From: Dyella_B humi
Lineage (GTDB): Bacteria; Pseudomonadota; Gammaproteobacteria; Xanthomonadales; Rhodanobacteraceae
Direction of reading: 5' to 3'
DNA length: 64,000 bases
Assembly: GCF_044904605.1 (NCBI RefSeq)
Contig: NZ_JADIKI010000022.1
Coordinates: forward strand, 372,001 to 436,000
Shown here: piece by piece, positions 24,211 to 31,693 of the stretch
Layout: every line of letters begins with the position of its first letter
Position numbering within the stretch: position 1 is the stretch's first letter
Position numbers and translations under genes: made by a program
Notes under the pieces: model-generated
The model's input: only the letters and a program-made list of their open reading frames with translations
Told to the model about the DNA's origin: nothing
Database searches by the model: none

Positions 24211-24241
24211 ACCCGGTGGGCGAGAGCCCCCGGGTTTTTTT
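24211..24241 (+). terminator. Intrinsic terminator
   Basis: ACCCGGTGGGC-gaga-GCCCCCGGGT stem (24211-24234) followed by seven T. It ends transcription of the small secreted protein gene, 4 bp before the convergent RidA gene. Confidence 0.85.
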
Positions 24242-24244
24242 ATG

Positions 24245-24664
24245 TCAGCGTGGCAACGCGGCGATGCACTTCAGTTCGATCGCAATCGGCGTCGGCAGTG
24301 CGGTGATACCCAGCGTGGTGCGGCAGGCATTCACGCCGCGGAAATATTCGGCGTAGAGACGGTTGTAGGTGGGAAAGTCGCGCGCCATGTCGGTGAGGAA
24401 CACGGTGATGTCCACCAGATCCTCCCAGCGCGCGCCGCTGGCTTCGAGCACCGCGCGCACGTTGGCGAACACCTGCCGGCATTGCTGTTCGATGTCGTAG
24501 CCAATCAGCTTTCCTTCGGCATCGTAGACGTTGCCGGGAATGGTGTTGCTGCCAGGCTCGCGCGGACCCACGCCGGAAAGAAACAGCAAATCGCCCACAC
24601 GGCGCGCGTGCGGATAGGCGCCGACCGGTGCCGGCGCGGTATCGGTGCGCACCACGTCGCTCAT
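24245..24664 (-). CDS. RidA-family deaminase, 2-aminomuconate deaminase-like
   Basis: A 139-residue member of the RidA/YjgF/AmnD family. The segment GAYPHARRVGDLLFLSGVGPR and the C-terminal R.TLGITALPTPIAIELKCIA are typical of the 2-aminomuconate deaminase branch rather than the housekeeping RidA. In the kynurenine/2-nitrobenzoate route this enzyme releases ammonia from 2-aminomuconate. Its start overlaps the carbonic anhydrase stop by 4 bp (ATGA), and the ALDH upstream is of the aminomuconate-semialdehyde type, which supports that role. The pathway assignment is inference. Confidence 0.85.
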   Translation of the reverse strand: MSDVVRTDTAPAPVGAYPHARRVGDLLFLSGVGPREPGSNTIPGNVYDAEGKLIGYDIEQQCRQVFANVRAVLEASGARWEDLVDITVFLTDMARDFPTYNRLYAEYFRGVNACRTTLGITALPTPIAIELKCIAALPR

Positions 24665-25329
24665 CGCAGTTCCCTGGCGTTGCGCATCAGCAGTTGCAGC
24701 GCCTGTTCGTAGTTCGGGCGCAGCGATTCGCGCGACGACACATGCATCCCCAAATCATGCATGTGGCCGTTGGAGAGGCTGTAGCACCAGGCATGCACGG
24801 AAAGCGGTTGCCCGCGATCCCAGGCGTCCATCACAATGGTGGTCTGGCCGACGTTGACCACTTGTTCGATCGCGTTGAGTTCGCACAGGCGCATGTTGCG
24901 CAAAGGCATCGAATCGAGTGTGGCCAGCTTATCCACGTGCTTGTGCGCCACATCGCCGACGTGACGCAGCCAGTTGTCGACCAGGCCGAGTCGGCGTTCG
25001 TCCAGCACTGCCTGCACGCCGCCGCAGCCGTAGTGGCCGACCACGATGATGTGCTCCACTTTCAGCACGTCCACGGCGAACTGGATGGTGCTGAGGCAGT
25101 TGAGATCGGTATGCGCCACTACGTTGGCGACATTGCGCTGCACGAAGATTTCGCCGGGTGGTAGGTCAACGATCTGCGTGGCCGGCACGCGCGAATCGGA
25201 GCAGCCGATCCACAGATACTTGGGCGACTGCTGCTTGGCCAAGCGTTCGAAGAATTTAGGATCGGCTTGCGTCACCGACGCTGACCAGCGGCGGTTGCTG
25301 TCGATCAGATCCTGCAATGGACTGCTCAA
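24661..25329 (-). CDS. can: Beta-class carbonic anhydrase
   Basis: A 222-residue beta-carbonic anhydrase, close in layout to E. coli Can. I choose a TTG start at 25329 because GAGGAAG lies 6-12 bp upstream, it follows the ALDH stop by 10 bp, and the protein then begins like Can (MSSPLQDLIDSNRRW); the open frame upstream is antisense-like filler inside the ALDH gene. Zinc ligands are C43, H99 and C102, with D45 and R47 of the CSDSR dyad. It interconverts CO2 and bicarbonate. Its location between ALDH and RidA genes in one operon is unusual. Confidence 0.92.
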   Translation of the reverse strand: MSSPLQDLIDSNRRWSASVTQADPKFFERLAKQQSPKYLWIGCSDSRVPATQIVDLPPGEIFVQRNVANVVAHTDLNCLSTIQFAVDVLKVEHIIVVGHYGCGGVQAVLDERRLGLVDNWLRHVGDVAHKHVDKLATLDSMPLRNMRLCELNAIEQVVNVGQTTIVMDAWDRGQPLSVHAWCYSLSNGHMHDLGMHVSSRESLRPNYEQALQLLMRNARELR

Positions 25330-25339
25330 GATGTCTTCC

Positions 25340-26791
25340 TCAGTAACGAATGCATATGTTGCGTGGCTCGGTGAAGAAGCGCAGCGCTTCCGCGCCGCCT
25401 TCGCGACCGACGCCGGATTGCTTGCTGCCGCCGAACGGCGTGCGCAGATCGCGCAGCAGCCAGCAGTTGATCCACACGATACCGAATTCCAGTTGCGCGC
25501 CCATGCGATGCGCGCGCGAAAGGTCGCCGGTCCATAACGATGCGGCAAGTCCGTAGCCGGTGCCGTTGGCGATGGCAAGCGCTTGCGCTTCATCGTCGAA
25601 CGGAATCAGTGTGACGACGGGGCCGAAGATTTCCTGCTGATTCGTATGCGTATCGTTGGCGAGCCCTTCGATCACCGTCGGCGCGACGAACCAGCCATCG
25701 GCGCAACGTCCATCGAGTTGCAGTGCATCGCCGCCGCACAGTATGCGCCCGCCTTCCTCGCGCGCCTGCATGATGCAACGCATGACCTTGTCGAAATGTT
25801 CGCGCGAAACCAGTGCGCCCAGATCGCTGGAGGCTGCTTGAGGATCGCCCACGCGCAGCGCTTTCACCTTCGCCAGGTAGCGCTCGCGGAAGCTGTCGTA
25901 GATCGAACGCTGCACCAGCAGGCGCGAGCCGCACAGGCAGATCTCGCCCTGGTTGGCGAAACCCGAACGCACAATGGTGTTGAGGTTTTCCTCGCTGAGC
26001 TCGGCGTCGGCGAACACAATGGCGGGGTTCTTGCCACCCAGTTCCAGCGAGAGCTTCTTGAACTGCGGTGCGGCCGTCGCAGCAATGCTGGCGCCGGTGC
26101 GCGTGCTGCCAGTGAAGGAAATAGCCTTCACCGCAGGATGTTCGACGATGGCCTGGCCGGTGGTAGGGCCGCGGCCATGCACGATGTTCAGAACGCCGGG
26201 CGGAAAGCCGGCTTCGATGCTCAACTCACCGAGCAAGGCGGCAGTGCAAGGCGTGATTTCCGAAGGCTTGGCGATGACCACGTTGCCGCTGGCCAGTGCT
26301 GGTGCGATCTTCCAGGTGAACAGGTACAGCGGAAGATTCCACGGGCTAATGCAGCCGACCACGCCAAGCGGATGGCGCAATGTGTAATTGATCGCGCCGG
26401 TTTCCATCGCATGCGCTTCGCTCTCCCAGCCGACGATGGCGGCGGCGAAGAAGCGCAGGTTGGAGACGGCGCGAGGAATATCCAGGCGCTTGGCCAGCGA
26501 TACCGGCTTGCCGCTGTCGCGCGATTCCAGCGCGGCGAATTCATCGAGACGTGCTTCGATCAGATCGGCTAGCCGATGCAGCAGTCGTGCACGTGTTTCG
26601 GCCGGCGTTGCAGCCCATCCCGGTGCTGCCTTTTGCGCGGCCTTGGCAGCGGCATCGACGTCGGCGGCGGAGGAGTCGGGAGATTGCGCAAACACTGCGC
26701 CGGTTGCTGGTTCGTAGACGTCGAGCCAGCGATCGTCCAAAGGCGGCTGCAGGCGGCCGTCGATGAGGTTGGCGAGGCGGGTGCTTGGCAT
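25340..26791 (-). CDS. Aldehyde dehydrogenase, 2-amino/hydroxymuconate-semialdehyde type
   Basis: A 483-residue NAD-dependent aldehyde dehydrogenase. The start at 26791 (MPSTRLANLIDGRL) fits family length; 28 further in-frame residues upstream do not resemble it. Catalytic residues are N151 (PWNLPL), E250 (LELGGK) and C285 (NQGEICLCGSR). The VWINCWLLRDLRTPFGGSKQSGVGREGG end is characteristic of the muconic-semialdehyde (ALDH8/AmnC/XylG) group. It would oxidise 2-aminomuconate semialdehyde in tryptophan-kynurenine degradation. Gap to the carbonic anhydrase is 10 bp; a RidA/AmnD-like gene follows. Confidence 0.88.
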   Translation of the reverse strand: MPSTRLANLIDGRLQPPLDDRWLDVYEPATGAVFAQSPDSSAADVDAAAKAAQKAAPGWAATPAETRARLLHRLADLIEARLDEFAALESRDSGKPVSLAKRLDIPRAVSNLRFFAAAIVGWESEAHAMETGAINYTLRHPLGVVGCISPWNLPLYLFTWKIAPALASGNVVIAKPSEITPCTAALLGELSIEAGFPPGVLNIVHGRGPTTGQAIVEHPAVKAISFTGSTRTGASIAATAAPQFKKLSLELGGKNPAIVFADAELSEENLNTIVRSGFANQGEICLCGSRLLVQRSIYDSFRERYLAKVKALRVGDPQAASSDLGALVSREHFDKVMRCIMQAREEGGRILCGGDALQLDGRCADGWFVAPTVIEGLANDTHTNQQEIFGPVVTLIPFDDEAQALAIANGTGYGLAASLWTGDLSRAHRMGAQLEFGIVWINCWLLRDLRTPFGGSKQSGVGREGGAEALRFFTEPRNICIRY

Positions 26792-26855
26792 CTTTACAAG
26801 CTTAGGGCCAATTGGGGGTGATTGCACCGGACGCATGGGTATGTGTGCGGCAGAT

Positions 26856-26928
26856 CGGGAATCGTAAATCGTCAATCGAGAATGGTAAGAGCGGAGAGCG
26901 CTTTGCTTTTCACCATTTACGATTCCCG
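26856..26928. repeat. GGGAATC-type inverted repeat
   Basis: A perfect 14-bp inverted repeat, CGGGAATCGTAAAT (26856-26869) and ATTTACGATTCCCG (26915-26928), with related AATCG units between. It lies between the SDR stop and the ALDH start on the minus strand and could act as a terminator or processing stem between them. Confidence 0.75.
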
Positions 26929-26936
26929 GCTCTCCA

Positions 26937-27728
26937 TCAACTCAACGCCTTCGTCCGCCCGCCATCGACCGCGATGCTTACGCCATTGACGTAAGCCGCC
27001 GCCGGCGTGCAAAGGAACGCGATCACCGCCGCGATTTCGCCAGGTTCACCGAAACGGCGAGCAGGCACTGCGGCGGCCATTTCCTGGGCCAGTTCCTGTT
27101 CGCTGCGTCCGCTCTTTTGCGCCTGCGCGGTTAGCAGGCCATCCAGTCGGGCAGTGCGGGTGTAGCCGGGCAGCACGTTATTGACGGTGATGCCGTCGGC
27201 GGCCAGTTCGCCGGACAGTGTCTTGGCCCAGGACGCCATTGCCGCGCGCACGGTATTGGAAACGCCGAGCCCCGGGATGGGTTCCTTTACCGAGGTTGAG
27301 ATTACGTTCACCACCCGCCCGTAGCCACTATCGCGCATGCCCGGCAGCACCACCTGCAGCAGCGTGTGAGCGGCCAGCACGTGCTGGCGAAAAGTATTCT
27401 CGAAGGCGGCCGCTTCGGCGCTGTGGATCGGGCCACCCGGCGGTCCGCCAGTGTTGTTGATCAGGATATGCACGGGATTAGCCTCGACGATGTCGGCAGC
27501 CGCAGTGCGCAGGGCATCGGCATCCAGCATGTCGGCGCTGCGCCAGCCATGTCGTTGGGTGGCATGCGTGCGCGGCAGGCTATCGGCAAGTGCAGTCAGG
27601 CGTTCGGCCGAACGCGCAAGCAGAGTGACGTCGGCGCCCAGTTCGGCCAGTTCGACGGCCGCGGCACGGCCGATGCCCTGCGATGCGCCACACACCAGGG
27701 CGTGACGTCCGCTCAGATTCAAATCCAT
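26937..27728 (-). CDS. SDR-family protein lacking the usual Tyr/Lys pair
   Basis: A 263-residue SDR. The cofactor motif CGASQGIG (13-20) and NNTGG (91-95) are normal, but the YxxxK catalytic pair is replaced: the aligned positions are S157 and R161 (GVSNTVRAAMASWAKTL). An SDR branch with Arg at the Lys position is known from sequence databases as 3-oxoacyl-reductase-like, with unproven activity. The GGGAG site precedes the ATG. It is upstream of the ALDH-carbonic anhydrase-RidA operon on the same strand, an arrangement seen with kynurenine-type clusters, so a pathway role is plausible but not shown. Confidence 0.82.
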   Translation of the reverse strand: MDLNLSGRHALVCGASQGIGRAAAVELAELGADVTLLARSAERLTALADSLPRTHATQRHGWRSADMLDADALRTAAADIVEANPVHILINNTGGPPGGPIHSAEAAAFENTFRQHVLAAHTLLQVVLPGMRDSGYGRVVNVISTSVKEPIPGLGVSNTVRAAMASWAKTLSGELAADGITVNNVLPGYTRTARLDGLLTAQAQKSGRSEQELAQEMAAAVPARRFGEPGEIAAVIAFLCTPAAAYVNGVSIAVDGGRTKALS

Positions 27729-27753
27729 GGGATCTCCCGATAGTTGGCAGACT

Positions 27754-28080
27754 CTAGCCGCGGCTGTGCCATTGCATAGCCAGCGCGGCTATCCAACAGG
27801 TCCACGCCAGCCATTGACTGTAGCGCCAGATGCGCCACAGGCGCGTGATCGACGCATCGTCGATGGCCGGGATGGCCGGCGAGCGCAGCACGTTCTGCAT
27901 GCGTAGCCACAGCTGCGGGCCGTGCGCGGCCTGCGCGCTGCCGGTATCCACAATCACTTTCCAATGCTGCGGATAGTCCTCGCGCAGGTGCTTGGCGATG
28001 CGAAACGGCAACACGGCGTGCGTGATGAAACAGACCAGGCCAATCATCAGCAAGCCGATGTAGACCACGAAGGGGATCAA
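27754..28080 (-). CDS. Small two-helix membrane protein (UspB-like layout)
   Basis: A 108-residue membrane protein with an N-terminal helix (about 4-26), a soluble middle (about 30-82) containing HWKVIVDTGSAQAAHGPQLWLRMQNV and a C-terminal helix (about 86-104). The length and order are like E. coli UspB, but I cannot claim homology by eye. It overlaps the MalM-like gene by 4 bp and is followed 25 bp later by the SDR gene, so it sits in the middle of an asnS-led minus-strand run. Confidence 0.65.
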   Translation of the reverse strand: MIPFVVYIGLLMIGLVCFITHAVLPFRIAKHLREDYPQHWKVIVDTGSAQAAHGPQLWLRMQNVLRSPAIPAIDDASITRLWRIWRYSQWLAWTCWIAALAMQWHSRG

Positions 28081-28877
28081 GGGCTTCTCCGGGTCACGCC
28101 GAGGTCCGCGCCTAGCGAATTAAGCAGGCCGTTACCTTGAGGAGCTTTGCCGCATACGGCCTTGCTGACCGCTTGCTTATACGTTTTGTCCATCATGCCG
28201 ATCCACACCTGGCCCTCGGGCCCGTGCTGAATCTTGTAGCTGCCGCCCATGGTGGTTGCGGCGGGCGTAGTGCTGGTGGTGGTGGAGAAAGTGCTGGCCG
28301 ATTGTTCCCAGTAGGTGCTGTCCGTCTGCTGCTTGGACGAGCTGTACACCACTAGATAGCGCGCACGGTCGCTAGTGACTTCCACGCTGCCGAACGCGCC
28401 ACTGTCGTTGTCGCTCCAGCCCATGTATTCGCACAGCTTCACATCCTGCGAGTCGATCGGCTGGAAGGCTTCGTCCAACTGCACCACGGTGGGCGCGAAC
28501 AGATAGGCGCCACTACCGATGGAGCGGCCGACCAGTTCCGACTTCACGCCAACCTTGTAGGGAAGCTTCACGTCCGGTGGCAGGCGAAAGCTCAGGAAAT
28601 AGCTGCGCGAACCGTTGATCGCTACCACTTGGCTGCCGGGGCCGAGTTCGAAGCGCTGCGGCCGCCAGGGCAACAGCGTCTGGTAGGAGAAATCGGCAAA
28701 CGTCGTGCAGCACGGCGTGGCGTCGCTGAGCGCCTTTCTGGCCTCGGCCAGCGGTCGGATCGGCTGGCCTTGCGGCAGCAGGTCGGTCGGCAGCGGCAGC
28801 TTAGGCAGCTTGACGCTGTGGCAAGCCGCAAGCAGCAGGACGGAGGAGAGGAGTATGAGTACCAGTCTAAAACGCAT
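28077..28877 (-). CDS. MalM-like periplasmic lipoprotein
   Basis: A 266-residue lipoprotein with lipobox LLAAC, lipidated at C19. The region 51-100 (LSDATPCCTTFADFSYQTL followed by the SYFLSFRLP strand) resembles MalM, the maltose-operon periplasmic protein whose biochemical role is still unclear. A low-complexity Ser/Thr stretch (about 193-214) interrupts the C-terminal half. No maltose transport gene is nearby; it starts 12 bp after asnS and overlaps the next membrane-protein gene by 4 bp. Confidence 0.7.
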   Translation of the reverse strand: MRFRLVLILLSSVLLLAACHSVKLPKLPLPTDLLPQGQPIRPLAEARKALSDATPCCTTFADFSYQTLLPWRPQRFELGPGSQVVAINGSRSYFLSFRLPPDVKLPYKVGVKSELVGRSIGSGAYLFAPTVVQLDEAFQPIDSQDVKLCEYMGWSDNDSGAFGSVEVTSDRARYLVVYSSSKQQTDSTYWEQSASTFSTTTSTTPAATTMGGSYKIQHGPEGQVWIGMMDKTYKQAVSKAVCGKAPQGNGLLNSLGADLGVTRRSP

Positions 28878-28889
28878 GGGGAAAAGAGA

Positions 28890-30290
28890 TCAGAATTCGG
28901 CGCTCCCTGCCGCACGTGGATAGGGAATAGCGTCACGGATATTGGTCAAGCCGCACACGTATACAAGCAGACGTTCGAAGCCGAGGCCGAAGCCCGCATG
29001 CGGCACGGTGCCGTAACGGCGCAGATCACGGTACCAGCCGTACGTGGCAGGATCGAGACCGAACTTGACCATGCGGCGGTCCAGGTAGTCCAGGCGTTCC
29101 TCGCGCTGGCTGCCACCGATGATCTCGCCGATGCCGGGGGCCAGCACGTCCATCGCGGCGACCGTTTTCTCGTCGTCGTTCAGACGCATGTAGAACGCCT
29201 TGATCTGTTCCGGGTAGTTCATAACGACCACGGGGCGGCCGATATGTTTCTCGGCCAGGTAGCGTTCGTGCTCGGTCTGCAGATCCACACCCCATACCAC
29301 CGGGAATTCGAAGGTCTGGCCGGATTTCTTCAGGATCTCGATGGCATCGGTGTAATCGATGCGTTCGAACGGCTCATTGATGAACTTCTCCAGGCGGGTG
29401 ATCGCTTCCGGCAACACGCGCTCGGCGAAGAACGCCATGTCGTCGGCGCGCTCTTCCAGCACTGCCTTGAAGATCGCCTTGAGGAAAGCTTCCGCGCAGT
29501 CGGCGTCGGCGTCCAGATCGGCGAACGCGATCTCCGGCTCCACCATCCAGAACTCGGCCAGGTGGCGCGGGGTGTTGGAGTTCTCTGCGCGAAAGGTCGG
29601 GCCGAAGGTGTAGACCTTGCTCATCGCCAGTGCATAGGCCTCGACATTGAGCTGGCCCGACACGGTGAGGAAGGCTTCGCGGCCGAAGAAATCCTTGCGG
29701 AAATCGATCTTGCCCTTTTCGTCGCGCGGCAGGTTGGCCAAGTCCAGCGTGGACAGGCGGAACATGTCGCCCGCGCCTTCGGCGTCGGACGTCGTGATGA
29801 TCGGCGTGTTGATCCAGAAGAAGCCCTGATCGGTGAGATGGCGATGGATCGCCGTCATCATCGTGTGGCGCACGCGCGTCACCGCGCCGAACAGGTTGGT
29901 GCGTGGACGCAGGTGTGCCACTTCGCGCAGGAACTCCATCGAGTGCTGCTTGGGCTGGATCGGATAGGTCTCTGGATCGTCGACGAAGCCGGTGACGACC
30001 ACGCTCTCGGCCTGCAGCTCGAACGTCTGGCCCTTGCCCTGCGACGGCACCAGCGTGCCGTTGACGATTACGCCCGCGCCGGCGGTGAGGTGCTTCACCT
30101 CGCTCTCGTAATTGCCGAGCGTGGCAGGCACGACGGTCTGGATCGGATCGAAACAGGAGCCGTCGCTGATATTCACGAACGACAGGCCCGCCTTGGAGTC
30201 GCGGCGCGTGCGCACCCAGCCGCGTATCGTCACCTTGCTGCCGGCCTCGAGCTTGCCGGAAAGGGCCTGTTTGACGCTGACCACCGTCAT
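28890..30290 (-). CDS. asnS: Asparaginyl-tRNA synthetase
   Basis: A 466-residue class IIb synthetase. The N-terminal OB-fold (about 15-105, VTIRGWVRTRRDSKAGLSFVNISDGS) recognises the anticodon. The catalytic domain carries motif 2 (FGPTFRAENSNTPRHLAEFWMVEPE) and motif 3 (GFGLGFERLLVYVCGLTNIRD). It charges tRNA-Asn with asparagine. CAGGAG upstream of the ATG at 30290 supports the start. A hairpin (30313-30332) lies in the 5' untranslated region, and the promoter region is shared with the divergent IscA-like gene. Confidence 0.96.
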   Translation of the reverse strand: MTVVSVKQALSGKLEAGSKVTIRGWVRTRRDSKAGLSFVNISDGSCFDPIQTVVPATLGNYESEVKHLTAGAGVIVNGTLVPSQGKGQTFELQAESVVVTGFVDDPETYPIQPKQHSMEFLREVAHLRPRTNLFGAVTRVRHTMMTAIHRHLTDQGFFWINTPIITTSDAEGAGDMFRLSTLDLANLPRDEKGKIDFRKDFFGREAFLTVSGQLNVEAYALAMSKVYTFGPTFRAENSNTPRHLAEFWMVEPEIAFADLDADADCAEAFLKAIFKAVLEERADDMAFFAERVLPEAITRLEKFINEPFERIDYTDAIEILKKSGQTFEFPVVWGVDLQTEHERYLAEKHIGRPVVVMNYPEQIKAFYMRLNDDEKTVAAMDVLAPGIGEIIGGSQREERLDYLDRRMVKFGLDPATYGWYRDLRRYGTVPHAGFGLGFERLLVYVCGLTNIRDAIPYPRAAGSAEF

Positions 30291-30312
30291 GGATTGAAAC
30301 TCCTGGGAGAGG

Positions 30313-30332
30313 CGCCCATCTGTTCATGGGCG
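30313..30332 (-). promoter_or_regulatory. Hairpin in the asnS 5' UTR
   Basis: Perfect 7-bp inverted repeat CGCCCAT (30313-30319) and ATGGGCG (30326-30332) with a 6-nt loop, about 25 bp before the asnS ATG. It may modulate translation or mark a regulatory site. Confidence 0.35.
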
Positions 30333-30344
30333 TGAAGGCAAGCG

Positions 30345-30366
30345 GGCATGATAATGTAGTCATGCC
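30345..30366. promoter_or_regulatory. Palindromic operator candidate, asnS/iscA-like divergent region
   Basis: GGCATGA (30345-30351) and TCATGCC (30360-30366) form a perfect inverted repeat around an 8-bp AT-rich spacer. GATAAT (30350-30355), a -10-like hexamer, overlaps it. The binding factor is unknown. Confidence 0.4.
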
Positions 30367-30418
30367 GCACTGCGACACGCCCCCGTGCGCTGAATGCCGA
30401 TTTAGAACCGTTCTCCCT

Positions 30419-30745
30419 ATGACTATCTCGATCACCCCTTCCGCCAACCAACGTATGCGCCAGTTCCTCGCGCAGACGCCGTCTGCTGCGGGCGTCCGCT
30501 TCGGCGTGAAGCGCACCGGCTGTTCGGGCTTTGCCTATGTCGTGGACTTGGCCGAGCGCATGAGCGATGACGACCAAATGTTCCAGATCGACGGCGTGCC
30601 GGTGATCGTCGACACCAAGAGCATGCCGCTGGTGGAAGGCACCGAGATCGATTTCCAGCGCCAAGGCCTCAACGCCAGCTTTGTGTTTCGCAACCCCAAC
30701 GCCACGGGCGAGTGCGGCTGCGGCGAGAGCTTCACCGTCGGCTGA
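30419..30745 (+). CDS. A-type Fe-S carrier, IscA/SufA-like
   Basis: A 108-residue HesB/IscA-family protein. The three cluster cysteines are in place: one in GVKRTGCSGFAYV (about C38) and two in the C-terminal ECGCGESF motif. These proteins carry and deliver Fe-S clusters to apo-targets. The start at 30419 (MTISITPSANQRMRQFL) fits the family; the upstream in-frame extension crosses the promoter palindrome. No isc or suf operon accompanies it, but a lone sufE is 28 kb away in the window. It may correspond to the stand-alone IscA-like carrier of xanthomonads. Confidence 0.88.
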   Translation: MTISITPSANQRMRQFLAQTPSAAGVRFGVKRTGCSGFAYVVDLAERMSDDDQMFQIDGVPVIVDTKSMPLVEGTEIDFQRQGLNASFVFRNPNATGECGCGESFTVG

Positions 30746-30778
30746 GCGAATCTGGATAGGCCCAGCCAATTCAGCGAC

Positions 30779-30808
30779 TTGCGCTGATTCGCTCGTCCCG
30801 CTTACAAT
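30779..30808 (+). promoter_or_regulatory. rpsF operon promoter (candidate)
   Basis: TTGCGC (30779-30784), 18-bp spacer, TACAAT (30803-30808). This would give a leader of about 100 nt before rpsF. Confidence 0.4.
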
Positions 30809-30839
30809 TCCGCTTCTGCCTACACCAAACAGGTGCATG

Positions 30840-30874
30840 GCAGCCTTGCCTCACCGCATGTCGCGGGAGGCTGC
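30840..30874 (+). promoter_or_regulatory. rpsF leader stem-loop, possible S6:S18 site
   Basis: Outer stem GCAGCCT (30840-30846) with AGGCTGC (30868-30874), asymmetric bulge, inner stem CCGC (30854-30857) with GCGG (30863-30866) and a 5-nt loop. Autogenous rpsF leaders bound by S6:S18 have a similar bulged hairpin with CCG, so this is a candidate for feedback control. Confidence 0.35.
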
Positions 30875-30912
30875 GAGGCCCGTAAGGGTCGCATCCATAA
30901 GGAGTTTCCCCA

Positions 30913-31341
30913 ATGACCTTGCGTCATTACGAAGTTGTATTCCTGGTCCATCCCGACCAGAGCGAACAGGTTCCGGCGATGATCGAGCGCTACAAGGCGC
31001 TGATCACGGCCGACGGCGGCAAGATCCACCGCCTGGAAGACTGGGGTCGCCGCCAGCTGGCGTACCCGATCGTGAACCTGGCCAAGGCTCACTACGTCAT
31101 GCTCAACATCGAAGTGAGCCAGATCGTGCTGAACGAGCTGGAGTCGGGCTTCCGCTTCAACGACGCCGTGCTGCGCCACCTGGTGATCAAGCGTGATGCG
31201 GCCGACACGGAGCAGTCCTTCATCCTCAAGAGCAAGGAAAAGGACGACGCCAAGTCCTCCCGTCGCCGTGATGACGACAGCGATGGCGACGACCGCCGTG
31301 TGGGTCGCGCCGATAGCGACGACGCCGATTCCGAAGACTGA
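30913..31341 (+). CDS. rpsF: 30S ribosomal protein S6
   Basis: A 142-residue S6. The first 100 residues are the standard fold (MTLRHYEVVFLVHPDQSEQV, then RLEDWGRRQLAYPI.NLAKAHYV). The C-terminal 40 residues are a charged tail rich in Asp, Arg and Ser, longer than the fold needs, as in other proteobacteria where RimK adds glutamates to S6. AAGGAG precedes the ATG. S6 pairs with S18 in the platform of the 30S subunit, and rpsR follows 17 bp downstream. Confidence 0.96.
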   Translation: MTLRHYEVVFLVHPDQSEQVPAMIERYKALITADGGKIHRLEDWGRRQLAYPIVNLAKAHYVMLNIEVSQIVLNELESGFRFNDAVLRHLVIKRDAADTEQSFILKSKEKDDAKSSRRRDDDSDGDDRRVGRADSDDADSED

Positions 31342-31358
31342 TCCAGGAGCCCAGACCC

Positions 31359-31589
31359 ATGTCCAAGTTCTTCCGCCGCCGCAAGTTCTGCCGCTTCACG
31401 GCCGAAAAGGTCAAAGAGATCGACTACAAGGATCTCAACACGCTGCGCCAGTACGTCACCGAAAACGGCAAGATTGTGCCCAGCCGCATCACCGGCACCA
31501 AGGCACGCTATCAGCGCCAGTTGGCCACGGCCATCAAGCGCGCGCGCTTCCTGGCGCTGCTGCCGTACACCGACAACCACGACGTTTGA
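31359..31589 (+). CDS. rpsR: 30S ribosomal protein S18
   Basis: A 76-residue S18, full length for the family, with the conserved KFFRRRKFCRFT start and the ITGTKARYQRQLATAIKRARFLALLPY end. CAGGAG lies upstream of the ATG. It binds S6 in the 30S platform and is encoded between rpsF and rplI as in most gammaproteobacteria (primosomal priB is absent from between them). Confidence 0.97.
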   Translation: MSKFFRRRKFCRFTAEKVKEIDYKDLNTLRQYVTENGKIVPSRITGTKARYQRQLATAIKRARFLALLPYTDNHDV

Positions 31590-31597
31590 TGCTTTAC

Positions 31598-31626
31598 CTG
31601 CCGCCCTCCCGCAAGGGTGGCGGCAG
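31598..31626 (+). terminator. Hairpin between rpsR and rplI
   Basis: Imperfect inverted repeat CTGCCGCCCT (31598-31607) with its complement ending GGCGGCAG (31619-31626). There is no U-tract, so processing or partial attenuation between rpsR and rplI is more likely than full termination. Confidence 0.4.
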
Positions 31627-31693
31627 TTCCCTTCGGACAACCGTCCACGGCTGCGCCGGGCCACACCGGTGCTAACGAATTGAGGATTTACCC

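Noticed and set aside
25330..25593. N-terminal extension of carbonic anhydrase
   Set aside because: It lies within the same-strand ALDH gene in another frame; the TTG after the ALDH stop has a strong ribosome site and gives a normal-length protein.
28629..30335. Very long open frame on the plus strand opposite asnS
   Set aside because: It is antisense to a complete synthetase gene, has Arg/His/Gln-rich composition typical of GC-rich shadow frames and no recognisable domain.
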